A DNA stretch of 64,000 nucleotides from an uncultured Paracoccaceae bacterium (GCA_947501555.1 CANMWG010000001.1:1302001-1366000); one strand, 5' to 3'; positions 54,323-64,000 are shown, counted from the first letter of the stretch. Made by a program: numbers and translations. The notes: generated from the letters alone by a model not told the origin.

Positions 54323-55092
54323 GTATTGTCCTTGTTATATTGGTGGATGACGGTCAGCCCGTGCATCGTCAAATCATCTTCAAAAGCGTCAAACAGGGTT
54401 TCGGCCTGTTGGAACAGCGGTGCCAAGCCCCCGGTTGAGATCACCTGCATCGGCACCCCGCGTTCCGCTTTGATCCGCGCACATATCTCGCGAACCAGCC
54501 CGATGTAACCCCAAAAGACGCCAGACTGCATGCAGGCCACGGTATTGGTTCCGACAACGGCCTGCGGTTTTGAGATATCAACATGGGGCAAGGCAGCGGC
54601 AGCGCTATGCAGCGCCTCAAGCGACAGGTTCACGCCAGGGGCGATCACACCGCCCACATATGCCCCGTCGCTGGCCACCACATCAAAGGTCGTCGCCGTG
54701 CCGAAATCCACAACGATTAGATCGCCCCCATGCCGGTCGTAAGCCCCTGCGGTGTTGACCAACCGATCGGGGCCCACTTGGGTGCCTGCATCAACGCGCG
54801 GGTCCACAGGCAGCAGGCAGTCAGATTTGCCCACGACCATCGGACGGCAGTTATAGTATCTGTCCGCAAAGACCCGCAGGTTAAACACAACGCGGGGGAC
54901 GGTTGAGCTGACGATCACTTCGTCGATATGCACGTCCATATTCTGGAACCGCATCAGCGTGGACAGCCAGACATAATATTGATCCGCCGTGCGTTGCCAT
55001 TCGGTGCTGGTCCGCCAGGTGGCGATGAAGTCTTCCCCGTCCCAGATCGAAAACACGGTATTTGTGTTGCCACAATCAATGGCCAGAAGCAT
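54319..55092 (-). CDS. coaX: Type III pantothenate kinase
   Basis: A 257-residue ASKHA-fold kinase for the first step of coenzyme A synthesis. The phosphate loop is LLAIDCGNTNTVFSIWDG (residues 2-19), with GPDRLVNTAGAY in the middle and VVDFGTATTFD (about 125-135) carrying the adenosine-site Asp. Length is normal. It lies 12 bp behind birA and overlaps rnj. Confidence 0.95.
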   Translation of the reverse strand: MLLAIDCGNTNTVFSIWDGEDFIATWRTSTEWQRTADQYYVWLSTLMRFQNMDVHIDEVIVSSTVPRVVFNLRVFADRYYNCRPMVVGKSDCLLPVDPRVDAGTQVGPDRLVNTAGAYDRHGGDLIVVDFGTATTFDVVASDGAYVGGVIAPGVNLSLEALHSAAAALPHVDISKPQAVVGTNTVACMQSGVFWGYIGLVREICARIKAERGVPMQVISTGGLAPLFQQAETLFDAFEDDLTMHGLTVIHQYNKDNT

Positions 55093-55104
55093 GGTTGGCC
55101 TCCC

Positions 55105-55869
55105 TTAGAAAAAAACTTCCGCGGCGGAGATGGCGCGCGGCCCAGTGCCGGTAATCAGCACCAGATTGCCGTCATTGTCGATGCTGTCAAAGATGCCCGT
55201 CACCTCTTCCCGCCCGGTGCGCGCAGTGATCATGTCACCCAACCGGGCGGCTTTGGCCATCCAGTCGTCCCTGATCCGCCCAAACCCAAAGCGCTGCAGC
55301 TTCGCTTCTTGCGTCGCATAGGCATCGGCGAGCGTATAGAGAAAATCGGCGGGTTCCACATCCCAGCCGCCTGCGGCCTTCAGACTTGTTGGGGCAAAGC
55401 TCGCATCGGTCACGCCCTCGGGCACATGGCAAAGGTTCACCCCAATCCCGATGGACAGCCAATCCACAAAACGCCCTTGCCCGCTGCTTTCCAGCAGAAT
55501 GCCCGCGACCTTTCCGCCTGAGAGCAAAACATCATTTGGCCATTTCAGCGCAAGCTTTTCGGCTGGTACATAGATCGCCAAGGCCTGAAACAGCGCATTC
55601 GCCGCCAGAAATGACCGTTTCGCTGCCTCCAGTGGCGTAGCCTCGGGCCGGAAAATCAACGTAGCATTCAGGTTCCCCTGGGGCACGACCCAGGGCCGCC
55701 CGCGCCGCCCGCGTGCTGCGGTTTGCGTCTTGGCCATGATCCAAGTGGGTTGGTCGATATCGGGCGCCCGACGCACGGCTTCGGCCATCGTGCTATCGAC
55801 GCTATCCAAAACGACGCGCCCGTAGCCTTCGGGCCACGGCGCATGTCCGTTTTCGTCACGGCTGCTCAT
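55105..55869 (-). CDS. birA: Biotin--acetyl-CoA-carboxylase ligase
   Basis: A 254-residue biotin protein ligase that biotinylates BCCP. The biotin-binding loop is TAARGRRGRPW (about 51-61) and KWPNDVLLSGGKVAGILLE (about 109-127) carries the catalytic Lys. There is no N-terminal winged helix, so it cannot act as the biotin operon repressor. It is transcribed 42 bp behind nuoN in the same direction. Confidence 0.95.
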   Translation of the reverse strand: MSSRDENGHAPWPEGYGRVVLDSVDSTMAEAVRRAPDIDQPTWIMAKTQTAARGRRGRPWVVPQGNLNATLIFRPEATPLEAAKRSFLAANALFQALAIYVPAEKLALKWPNDVLLSGGKVAGILLESSGQGRFVDWLSIGIGVNLCHVPEGVTDASFAPTSLKAAGGWDVEPADFLYTLADAYATQEAKLQRFGFGRIRDDWMAKAARLGDMITARTGREEVTGIFDSIDNDGNLVLITGTGPRAISAAEVFF

Positions 55870-55911
55870 GTGAAATGGCCGCCCAATCTGGGCGCACCGC
55901 TTTGGAGCCGT

Positions 55912-57357
55912 TTAGTTGACAAGCGTCGCAGCCGCCGCAGCAGCAATCGGGTCAAGACCAAAGAGGTTGATCCCCGGCAACCAAGCCAGGCCGATAATTG
56001 CACCGGTCACAACGGCCGTCACCCACAAAACAGGCGAGGCCTTGCCATCCAGCGCGTCAGTGTCTTCGCCAAAGTACATGTAGTAGACGATCCGCAGGTA
56101 GTAGAACGCACCGATAACCGATGCCACCACGCCCAGCACGGCAAGCCACGCCAGCCCCGCGTCATAGGCGGCCAACAACACCGCGTATTTCCCAAAGAAG
56201 CCCAGCATCGGCGGCACGCCGGCAAGGCTGAACATCATCACCAGCATGATCATCGCCAAAAGCGGCTCACGTTTGTGATAGCTCTTGAGGGCTGTGATAT
56301 TCGTCACTGGCCGGCCGTCTTTTTCCAATGTCAGGATCAGCGCAAATGTCCCAATATTCATGGTCACATAGATAACCATGTAGATCAGCATCGCCTGCAC
56401 GCCGAGCGCGGTTCCAGATGCCAGCCCCATGAGGGCAAAGCCCATATGCGCAATGGATGAATAGGCCATCAGCCGTTTGATGTCCGTTTGTCCAATCGCT
56501 GCAATAGCGCCAAGGAACATCGACACCACCGACAGGAAGGCCACGATCTGCTGCCAGTCGCCCACGATCCCGCCAAAGGCGTCATGCACAACCCGTGCAA
56601 ACAGCGCCATGGCGGCGACCTTGGGGGCCGTCGCGAAAAAGGCTGTGACCGGCGTGGGCGAGCCTTCGTAGACGTCCGGTGTCCACATGTGAAACGGAGC
56701 CGCAGAGACTTTGAACGCAAAGCCCGCAATCAAGAAGACCAGACCGAACAGCAAGCCCAGTGATGGGTGATGTGCTGTTGCGTCGATAATCCCGCTGAAC
56801 AGCGTTGTGCCAGCAAAGCCGTAGGTCAGTGAGGCACCGTAAAGCAACAGCCCCGAGGACAGCGCGCCGAGCACGAAGTATTTCAGACCAGCCTCTGTTG
56901 ATTTCACGCTATCCCGGCGCAGCGAGGCCACGACATAAAGCGCCAGCGATTGCAGCTCCAACCCCATGTAAAGCGCCATCAGATCGCCCGCCGAGACCAT
57001 GACCATCATGCCCACAACAGCCAAGGCTACCAACAAAGGATATTCAAAGCGCAGCAATCCGCGCCGCTGCATATAACCTTCGGACATCAAAAGGACCGCC
57101 GCCGCCGAGACCAGTATGGTGATCTTGGCAAACCGGGCGAACCCGTCATCAACGAACATGCCGCCAAAGGCGATATTGGTGCCCTGCCCGTTGATCCCGA
57201 TCCAGACCGCAAGCAGCACTAACAGCCCTGACGTAGCCCAGGTCAGCACAGGGGCCATCGCATCTTTGGTGGTGTAAACCGCCGCTAGCAAGGCACCCAT
57301 CGCGTAAAGCGAAAGCACCACTTCGGGCATCAGGATTTGGATATCAGCGCCAATCAT
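55912..57357 (-). CDS. nuoN: NADH-quinone oxidoreductase subunit N
   Basis: A 481-residue antiporter-like membrane subunit of complex I with about 14 helices, one of three proton-channel subunits (L, M, N). The conserved TM5 Glu and TM7 Lys lie in [14 protein letters not shown] and in [23 protein letters not shown] context. Starts 12 bp after nuoM. Confidence 0.97.
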   Translation of the reverse strand: MIGADIQILMPEVVLSLYAMGALLAAVYTTKDAMAPVLTWATSGLLVLLAVWIGINGQGTNIAFGGMFVDDGFARFAKITILVSAAAVLLMSEGYMQRRGLLRFEYPLLVALAVVGMMVMVSAGDLMALYMGLELQSLALYVVASLRRDSVKSTEAGLKYFVLGALSSGLLLYGASLTYGFAGTTLFSGIIDATAHHPSLGLLFGLVFLIAGFAFKVSAAPFHMWTPDVYEGSPTPVTAFFATAPKVAAMALFARVVHDAFGGIVGDWQQIVAFLSVVSMFLGAIAAIGQTDIKRLMAYSSIAHMGFALMGLASGTALGVQAMLIYMVIYVTMNIGTFALILTLEKDGRPVTNITALKSYHKREPLLAMIMLVMMFSLAGVPPMLGFFGKYAVLLAAYDAGLAWLAVLGVVASVIGAFYYLRIVYYMYFGEDTDALDGKASPVLWVTAVVTGAIIGLAWLPGINLFGLDPIAAAAAATLVN

Positions 57358-57369
57358 AACGGGCTTTCC

Positions 57370-58911
57370 TTAATTCGCAGCAAACTGCGTGGCGGCTTCA
57401 TGGGCCAACAGCGCGGTTTCGTAGTTGCCGACCAGCGCACTCACGCTTGGGCCAATAATATCGAGAACAAGTGCCGGGTAGACCCCCAACAACAGTGTCA
57501 TAAAGACCAACGGCGCAAAAATCATCCGCTCACGCTTGGTCATGTCTTTGATGGTCTTCAGGCTTTCCTTGATCAAATCGCCCATCACGACCCGGCGATA
57601 AAGCCACAGCGCATAGGCTGCCGACAAGATCACGCCCGATGTCGCCACAACGGCCACCCAAGTGTTCACTTGGAAGATCCCCATCAACGTCAGAAATTCC
57701 CCCACGAAGCCCGATGTGCCCGGCAGGCCGACGTTCGCCATGGTGAAGAACAAGAAGATCAACGCATAGGCCGGCATCCGGTTCACAAGGCCGCCATAAG
57801 CGTCGATTTCACGGGTATGCATCCGATCATAGATCACGCCAACACACAGGAACAATGCACCTGAGATAAAGCCGTGGCTGATCATCTGAAAGATCGCCCC
57901 ATCAATCCCTTGCTGGTTCACCGCAAAAATCCCCATGGTCACATACCCCATGTGGGCCACGGATGAGTAAGCGATCAGCTTCTTCATGTCCTCTTGGACC
58001 AAGGCCACAAGTGACGTGTAGACAATCGCAATCACCGACAGCCACAAAACCAGCGGCCCCATCACCTCGGAGCCCACAGGGAACATCGGCAGGCTGAACC
58101 GCAGGAAGCCGTAGCCCCCCATTTTCAGCAGGATCGCCGCCAGCACCACCGAACCCGCCGTGGGCGCCTGCACGTGCGCGTCGGGCAGCCAAGTATGGAC
58201 CGGCCACATCGGCATCTTGACCGCAAAGCTTGCAAAGAAAGCCAGCCACATCAGTGTCTGCATGCCACCCACGATTTGGATGCCCAGAACGCTGAAATTC
58301 TCGGTCCCGAAAGTGGTTGTCATCAGCGTTGGAATATCGGTCGTGCCCGCTTCAACAAACATGCCCACCATGGCGACCAGCATCAGCACGGAGCCAAGGA
58401 ACGTATAAAGGAAGAACTTGAAGGACGCGTAGATCCGGTTCTTGCCGCCCCAGATCCCGATGATCAGGAACATTGGGATCAGACCCGCCTCAAAGAACAG
58501 GTAGAACAGTACCAGATCAAGGGCCAGGAACACGCCAAGCATCAGGGTTTCCAAGATCAGGAAAGCGATCATGTATTCCTTGACGCGGGTTTTCACGTCC
58601 CAGCAGGACGCAATGACCAGTGGCATCAGGAACGTGGTCAGCATCACGAACAGGATCGAAATCCCGTCGACGCCCATCTTATACTGCAGACCCAAGACCC
58701 ATTCACGGGTCTCAACCATTTGGAACCCGGTGTCATCTGGGTTGAAATTCGTCAGGATGAACATCGAACAGATGAAGGTCACAACGGTTGTGACAAGCGC
58801 CACCCATTTGGCATTGCGCTGCGCATCCGCGTCATCACCGCGCAGGAACAGGGCCAGAATGATCGCCCCCAAAATCGGCAGGAACGTTGTGAGTGAAAGG
58901 ATGTTTCCCAT
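57370..58911 (-). CDS. nuoM: NADH-quinone oxidoreductase subunit M
   Basis: A 513-residue antiporter-like proton-channel subunit of complex [22 protein letters not shown] in the TM5 area carries the conserved Glu, and [19 protein letters not shown] the HTWLPDAH motif. Its ATG overlaps the nuoL stop as TGATG. Length is typical. Confidence 0.97.
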   Translation of the reverse strand: MGNILSLTTFLPILGAIILALFLRGDDADAQRNAKWVALVTTVVTFICSMFILTNFNPDDTGFQMVETREWVLGLQYKMGVDGISILFVMLTTFLMPLVIASCWDVKTRVKEYMIAFLILETLMLGVFLALDLVLFYLFFEAGLIPMFLIIGIWGGKNRIYASFKFFLYTFLGSVLMLVAMVGMFVEAGTTDIPTLMTTTFGTENFSVLGIQIVGGMQTLMWLAFFASFAVKMPMWPVHTWLPDAHVQAPTAGSVVLAAILLKMGGYGFLRFSLPMFPVGSEVMGPLVLWLSVIAIVYTSLVALVQEDMKKLIAYSSVAHMGYVTMGIFAVNQQGIDGAIFQMISHGFISGALFLCVGVIYDRMHTREIDAYGGLVNRMPAYALIFLFFTMANVGLPGTSGFVGEFLTLMGIFQVNTWVAVVATSGVILSAAYALWLYRRVVMGDLIKESLKTIKDMTKRERMIFAPLVFMTLLLGVYPALVLDIIGPSVSALVGNYETALLAHEAATQFAAN

Positions 58912-61127
58912 CAGTTTGCCCCTCCGGCCAATGACACCCAGGTCAGCAGCACAGTGATCCCCAAGACCATCGCAAAGGCATAGCCAAAGATGTACCCTGA
59001 TTGGGCCCGACCTGCGAGCCTTGTGAAGAATGGAATGATCCCCATAGCTAGCCCGTTAATGCCCCCGTCGATGGTTTTCGTGTCGCCCTGTTTCCACAAA
59101 AGACGGCCCAAAGCCACCAGCGGTTTGACGATAAGGAAATTGTAGATCTCATCGAAGTACCATTTGTTCAGCAGGAATTGATAAAGCGGGGCCTGTTGCG
59201 TCGCCAAACGTTGTGGAAGATTTCCGCGATGAAGGCGGAATTTGAAATGACCAAGCGGTTTGATCCAGCCACCTAAGAGGCGAACATAGCCATCGCTGAT
59301 GTACATTTGATAGGCCAGAGTAAAACCTGCAAGCATCGCAAAGAACGGCGCGAGCTTAACCCAAACAGGAACCTCATGCGCATCATTCAGCACGTGATTG
59401 TCAGGGCTGTTGTGGATTGCGCCAACGCCCGGCTCACCCACAAGGTTGTAATGCGCTTTGCCGTGGCCGCCTTCATCTGCCGCATGATCGTCGCCATGGT
59501 CATCTGCGGCGTGATCATCGCCGTGACTGTCATCCGCATGGGCCGCGTCGCTATGCTCGCCTGCTTCCGCGTAAGGCACCCCGAAGAACTTACCGACCTT
59601 GTCGTTGGATCCGAAGAATGACCCGTACCAGACCATGCCGCTGAACACAGCACCAATGGCCAGTACATAAAGCGGCACCAACATCACCATGGGGCTTTCA
59701 TGCGCATGCTCATGGGTATGCGCGTCACCGCGCGGCGTGCCGTAGAATGTCATGAACATCAGACGCCAGCTGTAGAAACTGGTCATCAAGGCCGCCACAA
59801 CCAGCATCCAGAATGCATAGCCACCATGGGTGCCCGCATAGGCGCTCTCAATAATTGCATCCTTTGAAACGAAGCCCGCAAAGCCGATGGGGAAACCGAT
59901 GTAAAGCAGCGGAATACCAACACCCGTAATCGCCAAAGTACCGATCATCATCATCCAAAAGGTCTTGGGGATCTTATGGCGCAGCCCGCCATAGTTCCGC
60001 ATGTCCTGTTCGTGATGCATCGCGTGGATCACTGAGCCGGCCCCAAGGAACAACATCGCCTTAAAGAAGGCGTGGGTCAGCAGGTGGAACATCGCAACCG
60101 AATAAACACCCAGACCAGCCGCCACAAACATATAGCCCAGCTGCGAACAGGTCGAATAGGCGATGACCCGTTTGATATCGTTCTGCACCAGACCAACAGT
60201 GGCCGCAAAGAATGCGGTTGAAGCCCCAAGGAATACAATAAAGCTGGTCGTCGCAGGCGCATATTCCATCAACGGGGACATGCGGCACACAAGGAAGACA
60301 CCGGCGGTGACCATGGTCGCAGCGTGGATCAGCGCGGACACAGGGGTCGGGCCTTCCATCGCGTCGGGTAACCATGTGTGCAAGATCAGCTGCGCCGATT
60401 TCCCCATCGCACCGATGAACAGCAGGAAGGCGATCAGGTTCAGCGTATCCCAATCACGCCACATAAACGTAACCGTGTGGTCTTGCAGACTTGGGATGGC
60501 GGCAAAGATATCCTCAAACCGGATGCTGTCAGTCACCATGTACAAAGCAAAGATGCCCAGTGCGAAACCAAAGTCACCAACGCGGTTGACCACAAAGGCT
60601 TTGATAGCGGCTGCATTGGCCGAAGGCTTCTTGAAATAGAAACCAATCAGCAGATACGACGCAACGCCCACGCCTTCCCAGCCAAAGAACATCTGCACAA
60701 GGTTATCGGCAGTGACCAGCATCAACATCGCAAAGGTAAAGAAAGACAGATAAGCAAAGAAGCGGGGGCGGTAGCTTTCGCCATCTTTGAAGTTGTCATC
60801 ATGGGCCATGTAGCCAAATGAATACAGATGGACGAGCGCCGAGACGGTGTTGATCACAATCAACATGATCGCGGTCAGACGATCCATGCGGATGGCCCAA
60901 TCGGTGCTCAGCGTGCCGCTTTCGATCCAGCGCAGAATGTTGACGGTATAGGTGCCGTTGGGGTGTGCGCTTGGATCAAATGTCAGGAAGACGATCCAAG
61001 ACAAGAAAGCCGCGAGGAACAACAAACCAGTGGACAGCCACTGTGCCGCTGTCTCACCCATGAACTTCCAACCAAACCCGCAAAGGATGGCGCCGACCAG
61101 CGGGGCAAAAAGGATGATGGTTTCCAT
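58911..61127 (-). CDS. nuoL: NADH-quinone oxidoreductase subunit L (with His/Asp-rich loop)
   Basis: A 738-residue subunit, the largest antiporter-like part of complex I, including the C-terminal lateral helix. Family blocks: [41 protein letters not shown]. At about residues 523-555 a loop carries repeated DDHADDH-type His/Asp clusters, and a second short HTHEHAHE cluster lies at about 473-480. These raise the length above the ~613 of E. coli. Metal binding is plausible but untested; both loops should face an aqueous side. Confidence 0.96.
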   Translation of the reverse strand: METIILFAPLVGAILCGFGWKFMGETAAQWLSTGLLFLAAFLSWIVFLTFDPSAHPNGTYTVNILRWIESGTLSTDWAIRMDRLTAIMLIVINTVSALVHLYSFGYMAHDDNFKDGESYRPRFFAYLSFFTFAMLMLVTADNLVQMFFGWEGVGVASYLLIGFYFKKPSANAAAIKAFVVNRVGDFGFALGIFALYMVTDSIRFEDIFAAIPSLQDHTVTFMWRDWDTLNLIAFLLFIGAMGKSAQLILHTWLPDAMEGPTPVSALIHAATMVTAGVFLVCRMSPLMEYAPATTSFIVFLGASTAFFAATVGLVQNDIKRVIAYSTCSQLGYMFVAAGLGVYSVAMFHLLTHAFFKAMLFLGAGSVIHAMHHEQDMRNYGGLRHKIPKTFWMMMIGTLAITGVGIPLLYIGFPIGFAGFVSKDAIIESAYAGTHGGYAFWMLVVAALMTSFYSWRLMFMTFYGTPRGDAHTHEHAHESPMVMLVPLYVLAIGAVFSGMVWYGSFFGSNDKVGKFFGVPYAEAGEHSDAAHADDSHGDDHAADDHGDDHAADEGGHGKAHYNLVGEPGVGAIHNSPDNHVLNDAHEVPVWVKLAPFFAMLAGFTLAYQMYISDGYVRLLGGWIKPLGHFKFRLHRGNLPQRLATQQAPLYQFLLNKWYFDEIYNFLIVKPLVALGRLLWKQGDTKTIDGGINGLAMGIIPFFTRLAGRAQSGYIFGYAFAMVLGITVLLTWVSLAGGAN

Positions 61128-61131
61128 AGTC

Positions 61132-61437
61132 TTAACCCTTCATCACGTTGACGTCTTCAACGTCGATGGTCCCGCGGTTGCGGAAGAAACAAACGAGGAT
61201 GGCCAGGCCAATCGCGGCCTCAGCCGCAGCGACTGTCAGGACAAACAGCGTGAAGACCTGCCCCACCAGATCGCCCAGATAGCTGGAGAAAGCGACCAGA
61301 TTGATATTCACCGCGAGCAGCATCAACTCGATGCTCATCAGCAGGATGATCACGTTCTTACGGTTCAGAAACAGCCCGAAGATGCCGATAACAAACAGGG
61401 CCGCGGCCACCGTGAGATAATGTTCAAGTCCGATCAT
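61132..61437 (-). CDS. nuoK: NADH-quinone oxidoreductase subunit K
   Basis: A 101-residue three-helix subunit of the complex I membrane arm. The conserved Glu residues of the proton path are in [18 protein letters not shown] (about 33-50) and [16 protein letters not shown] (about 70-85). Only 4 bp separate it from nuoL. Confidence 0.97.
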   Translation of the reverse strand: MIGLEHYLTVAAALFVIGIFGLFLNRKNVIILLMSIELMLLAVNINLVAFSSYLGDLVGQVFTLFVLTVAAAEAAIGLAILVCFFRNRGTIDVEDVNVMKG

Positions 61438-61486
61438 TCATTCGTTCCTTCCGAAGCACCATGCCCCGATGTTCTTGTCTGTCGCA

Positions 61487-61507
61487 GTCCCGGACCTGAT
61501 CCGGGAC
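61487..61507. repeat. Extragenic palindrome GTCCCGGA-CCTGA-TCCGGGAC
   Basis: A perfect 8-bp inverted repeat with a five-base loop, in the 95-bp gap between nuoK and the gene upstream of it in the operon. Sequences of this form (CCCGGA-CNTGA-TCCGGG) recur as extragenic repeats in alphaproteobacteria, so it is probably one member of a dispersed family and may affect mRNA processing here. Confidence 0.7.
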
Positions 61508-61532
61508 CTCTTAATCTTGTCCATGCGGGCCT

Positions 61533-62042
61533 TCAACCGGCCAACACAAATTCCGTCTTTTCGCCGCGCAACTCCGGATAGGCCGCAGCGCAGGCGCATG
61601 TCTCATCTGTCAGCGTGACCTGCTGAACATCCCGGGCGATGTTCGTCAAATCCGCAGCGATCCTGTCAAACGTCGCGAACGCCCGCGCACCCGATTGGTG
61701 GCGCTCTAGAATGGCCAGCACATCATCCGTCCGAAAGAATGCGGTACGGGTGCCCATGTTTTCCTCTTGGCTCCGCATCGTCAGCGCGGCTCCTGTGGCA
61801 CACTCGACTAAGGTAAAGCCCGTCGCCGTGCCTTCCTGCGACCACCAATCGCGCCACATAACCCGGCCTTCGCCAAGGTCCATGTGATCGGCCTGACCAC
61901 CATGGCTGATATGGGTCGTGCGGGTGCAGTCGGTAAGGGTTACTGCGCTGGCCTGTGTTGCGGCAACAACAAGCACAGCGGCAGCAAAGAATTTTCTGGA
62001 AAATTCTTTTGCGCCCGAGATTTTTCCAGAAAAATCTCTCAT
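61533..62042 (-). CDS. Secreted hypothetical protein inside the nuo operon
   Basis: A 169-residue protein with a signal peptide (n-region of about 18 residues rich in Lys/Arg, then FFAAAVLVVAATQASA, cleaved near residue 34). The mature part has four or five Cys (LTDCTRTTH, LVECATG, DETCACAAAY). It is not a complex I subunit I know. The ATG at 62042 overlaps the nuoJ stop (TGATG). The n-region is encoded by two 18-bp palindromes, which look inserted. Confidence 0.68.
   Translation of the reverse strand: MRDFSGKISGAKEFSRKFFAAAVLVVAATQASAVTLTDCTRTTHISHGGQADHMDLGEGRVMWRDWWSQEGTATGFTLVECATGAALTMRSQEENMGTRTAFFRTDDVLAILERHQSGARAFATFDRIAADLTNIARDVQQVTLTDETCACAAAYPELRGEKTEFVLAG
61989..62036 (-). repeat. 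Paired 18-bp palindromes inside a signal-peptide coding region
   Basis: GAATTTTC-TG-GAAAATTC at 61989-62006 and GATTTTTC-CA-GAAAAATC at 62019-62036, start to start 30 bp, each with perfect 8-bp arms. On the minus strand they encode DFSGKI and EFSRKF, in frame, directly after the start codon. Their spacing keeps both reading frame and helical phase. Confidence 0.8.
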
Positions 62043-62647
62043 CAAAGCCCCTGCCCCGGTTTCACGTCGCGCAATTCCATGGCCTTGGCTGGATCGCGGT
62101 GCATTTGCTCAATCACGTTCTGGCGCTTGATATCCACACGGTGGCGCAGGGTCAGAACAATCGCCCCGATCATCGCAACCAGCAGGATCAGACCGGCCAG
62201 TTGGAACAGTAGGATGTATTTGTCATAGATCAGCAGGCCCAAAGCGCGGGTGTTGTCCAGATCACCCGCAGGGGCGGCAATGCGATCTTCCACCCCATCG
62301 GCAAAGCCCCAGACGCCCAAGGCCAAGGCCAGTTGCATCAGAATGACCACACCGATCAGCAAAGCCAGTGGCAGGTATTTGGTCATCTCCGCCTTCAACT
62401 CGGCAAAGTCCACGTCCAGCATCATGACCACGAACAGGAACAACACCGCGACCGCGCCCACATAGACAATGATCAGCAGCATCGCTACGAATTCGGCCCC
62501 TAAGGTAACGAACAAGCCCGCCGAGGACAGAAATGCCAAAATCAGCCAGAGCACCGAATGCACCGGGTTACGGCTGACAACTGTCATCAACCCACCCGCA
62601 ACAGTCGTCACGGCAAAGAGGTAAAATGTGAACGCGAAGACGGTCAT
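62042..62647 (-). CDS. nuoJ: NADH-quinone oxidoreductase subunit J
   Basis: A 201-residue five-helix subunit of the complex I membrane arm. Typical blocks are [20 protein letters not shown] (about 27-46) and [25 protein letters not shown] (in the helix with the pi-bulge, about 53-77). Its ATG overlaps the stop of the preceding carboxymuconolactone-decarboxylase-like gene (ATGA). Confidence 0.96.
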   Translation of the reverse strand: MTVFAFTFYLFAVTTVAGGLMTVVSRNPVHSVLWLILAFLSSAGLFVTLGAEFVAMLLIIVYVGAVAVLFLFVVMMLDVDFAELKAEMTKYLPLALLIGVVILMQLALALGVWGFADGVEDRIAAPAGDLDNTRALGLLIYDKYILLFQLAGLILLVAMIGAIVLTLRHRVDIKRQNVIEQMHRDPAKAMELRDVKPGQGL

Positions 62648-63033
62648 GTTTCGTCCTTTTCCAATACGTCATTTGCCAGTTCCATGGCTTTCGTCATGGC
62701 CGGCACGCCGGCGAACATGCCCATTTGGGCGATAGCTTCGGCGATTTCTTGTTTTGTGGCTTCGGCTTCCACCAGATGGCGGACGGTCAGGCGGATCTGC
62801 GCCTCGGCCTGTGCCCCCAAGACCGTCAGCGCGGTCAATGTGAGCAGCAACCGGGTCTTGGCGTCGAGCCCGCCGGGGTTGATGCCTGTGCCAAAGAACA
62901 TCTCCATGGTTTCCTTGGGCATCGTGGGCCAAAGGGCCTCAAACCCTTTGAGCGTGAAGGCCTCTGCATTCATGACTTTGGCCCAATCCTGGCCCATCTT
63001 CATCATCGCTTCAAAGGGGTTCTGGTCGGTCAT
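62644..63033 (-). CDS. Carboxymuconolactone-decarboxylase-like protein A
   Basis: A 129-residue protein with the CMD/AhpD-like helical domain: [22 protein letters not shown] and [21 protein letters not shown], the latter with Glu/Gln where AhpD has the CxxC pair, so no peroxidase activity is expected. It overlaps both neighbours by ATGA. Function inside a complex I operon is unknown. Confidence 0.85.
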   Translation of the reverse strand: MTDQNPFEAMMKMGQDWAKVMNAEAFTLKGFEALWPTMPKETMEMFFGTGINPGGLDAKTRLLLTLTALTVLGAQAEAQIRLTVRHLVEAEATKQEIAEAIAQMGMFAGVPAMTKAMELANDVLEKDET

Positions 63034-63416
63034 GTCTCTTCCGCCTCGAAGACTTCAATCGCGGCGTTCATGCCGTTGATCATGGCCGGAAAACCACCGT
63101 AGAGCGTCATCTGATAGATGATTTCGCAAATCTCTTCACGGCTGGCACCGACGGCGCGTGCGCTGGCGATGTTCACCTTAAGCTGCGGCTTTGTCTGGCC
63201 ACCTTGGGCAGTCAATGCAGCAACAGTGGCCAAAAGCCGGGTCTTTTCGTCAACCACACCGCGCGCGTAGAAGGTGCCATAAGGCACCTCAACCACCATC
63301 CGGGACAGGCCAGGAACCAGCGCGTCATAGCGGGCGGCCAAAGCCTCCTCCATGCCGGGGTTCACCTGCTCGGACAGCGCTTTGCCGCGTTCATATGTGG
63401 GCTCGTCGAGGCTCAT
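63030..63416 (-). CDS. Carboxymuconolactone-decarboxylase-like protein B
   Basis: A 128-residue paralogue of its downstream neighbour ([41 protein letters not shown]). One Cys is present in the EEICEIIYQ helix but not a CxxC, so it is closer to gamma-carboxymuconolactone decarboxylase-type proteins than to AhpD. I chose the ATG at 63416; a TTG at 63440 would add eight residues. It overlaps the next gene by ATGA. Confidence 0.85.
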   Translation of the reverse strand: MSLDEPTYERGKALSEQVNPGMEEALAARYDALVPGLSRMVVEVPYGTFYARGVVDEKTRLLATVAALTAQGGQTKPQLKVNIASARAVGASREEICEIIYQMTLYGGFPAMINGMNAAIEVFEAEET

Positions 63417-63502
63417 CTGTAAGGCGCCGTCCCGTTCCAAACCTTCGTAGTCGGCCCCATACCAACAATCATCATAACCTTAAAGGACTGTAGGTTGCTC
63501 AT
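63413..63502 (-). CDS. Possible 29-residue coupled peptide
   Basis: An ATG frame of 29 codons ([14 protein letters not shown]..., ending TAPYR) fits the space between the secreted protein gene and CMD protein B with ATGA overlaps at both ends. A frame continuing into CMD protein B ([17 protein letters not shown]) also looks protein-like, so a sequence error or a programmed shift could equally explain the spot. Confidence 0.3.
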   Translation of the reverse strand: MSNLQSFKVMMIVGMGPTTKVWNGTAPYR

Positions 63503-64000
63503 GCTGCGCAATCTCCTTCTCGGGAGGCACGGGGAGAAATAATCAATACCCCGTCTGAGCGCTCCCGAGCCAGTATCGAAACTTCGGTCGCGACCCCGTC
63601 AAAATCAAACAATATGCGCGTCGGATCTTTCTCACCTGACAAAAACTCGTCAACAAACTCCCTTTGCAAAGTCACGTGGAAGTTATTTATGAACTCGTCC
63701 AAGAAACTCGCTGATAAGCCGAAATTAGTGGAACAGGTACATGACGTTCCCGTACCAGAGATTTCCAAGTAACCATTCCGAATACTAAAAGGCTCATATA
63801 CTTCCTTCTGGCCGAAACGACTTCCATCTTCTACCTCAGTCCGCGCAGGTAAAAAAGAGTGCGGCGCGGGCTGAACAAAGGAAGGTGCCGTGTCCAAGCA
63901 CAGCCTTGCGAAGGTCTTGGCATCGTCAACGCCAACCACATTCGATGTGACATGCTGGGCCGAAGCTGGTCCAGTCATCAGGCACGCGGCCGAGACAGCG
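63499..64000 (-). CDS. Secreted hypothetical protein (5'-truncated by window edge)
   Basis: The frame stays open to the right edge; 159 codons lie after an internal ATG at 63978, but the seven codons before it (AVSAACL) continue a signal-peptide h-region with cleavage after PASA, so the real start is beyond the window. The mature protein has a CTCS cysteine pair (about residue 80 of the visible part) and no recognised domain. It lies at the upstream end of the visible nuo run, same strand. Confidence 0.6.
   Translation of the reverse strand, partial: AVSAACLMTGPASAQHVTSNVVGVDDAKTFARLCLDTAPSFVQPAPHSFLPARTEVEDGSRFGQKEVYEPFSIRNGYLEISGTGTSCTCSTNFGLSASFLDEFINNFHVTLQREFVDEFLSGEKDPTRILFDFDGVATEVSILARERSDGVLIISPRASREGDCAA

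Noticed and set aside
1..64000. tRNA, rRNA, riboswitch, transposase, integrase or prophage genes
   Set aside because: I looked through all intergenic spaces for T-loop sequences, known riboswitch cores and mobile-element proteins and found none that I can support.

Overview
The window looks like a chromosomal segment of a marine alphaproteobacterium of the Rhodobacteraceae (Roseobacter group). The evidence is gene content and order: serS/yajC-secD-secF-Mth938-ccmA, yfgM-bamB-der, ccmI-ruvX-DUF1289, soxB-D-A-G sarcosine oxidase, and nuoJ-K-L-M-N-birA-coaX-rnj. Protein wording, moderately high GC and frequent ATGA/TGATG gene junctions agree. This is an inference from reading; no database search was done. 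I see no tRNA, rRNA, CRISPR array, transposase or prophage.

Layout. 1-3793 (minus) is the Sec accessory/cytochrome c maturation operon yajC-secD-secF-Mth938-ccmA, with ccmA cut by the window edge. A membrane pentapeptide-repeat gene built on eleven 30-bp repeats lies between yajC and serS. After serS come a DUF2235 (Tle1-like) hydrolase that overlaps serS tail to tail, and the envelope/ribosome operon yfgM-bamB-der (minus). A two-gene RND efflux operon and a GFA-family gene follow. 17.4-20.1 kb is a looser, less conserved stretch with a small membrane protein, a broken alpha/beta-hydrolase, a DUF3592 protein and a YARHG/DUF4453-like secreted protein.

20.1-25.5 kb holds an Atm1-type exporter, a LysM protein, a LOG-family nucleotide hydrolase, a PLP-dependent threonine/serine dehydratase and sodB, the last with a clear intrinsic terminator. 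A Hint-domain protein and two tandem perfect stem-loops precede the sarcosine oxidase genes (27.0-32.8 kb), which are split by a small membrane protein and a terminator-like hairpin. ccmI-ruvX-DUF1289 and an ankyrin protein follow. Next are a binding-protein-dependent iron/heme-type ABC importer (36.7-39.8 kb), a hypothetical gene with a TTG start, a second ABC ATPase, an AlkC-like DNA glycosylase with an SDR, a second Hint protein, and a lipoprotein.

46-55.9 kb: prfC, a small integral membrane protein, a protein with an Ada-like cysteine motif, a conserved unknown, a RhlE-type DEAD-box helicase with a secreted protein behind it, a PilZ protein, then rnj, coaX and birA (minus). 55.9-64 kb is the distal part of the complex I operon (nuoN-M-L-K-J). 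It also carries two carboxymuconolactone-decarboxylase-like genes and two secreted hypothetical genes.

Beyond genes, the strongest unexplained signals are these. A 29-bp TGTAC-repeat module is shared (25 of 29 identical) between the serS and soxD leaders. A pair of 18-bp palindromes is embedded in the signal-peptide codons of a gene inside the nuo operon. Tandem hairpins follow soxG. Twelve-bp direct repeats lie in front of the RND operon.
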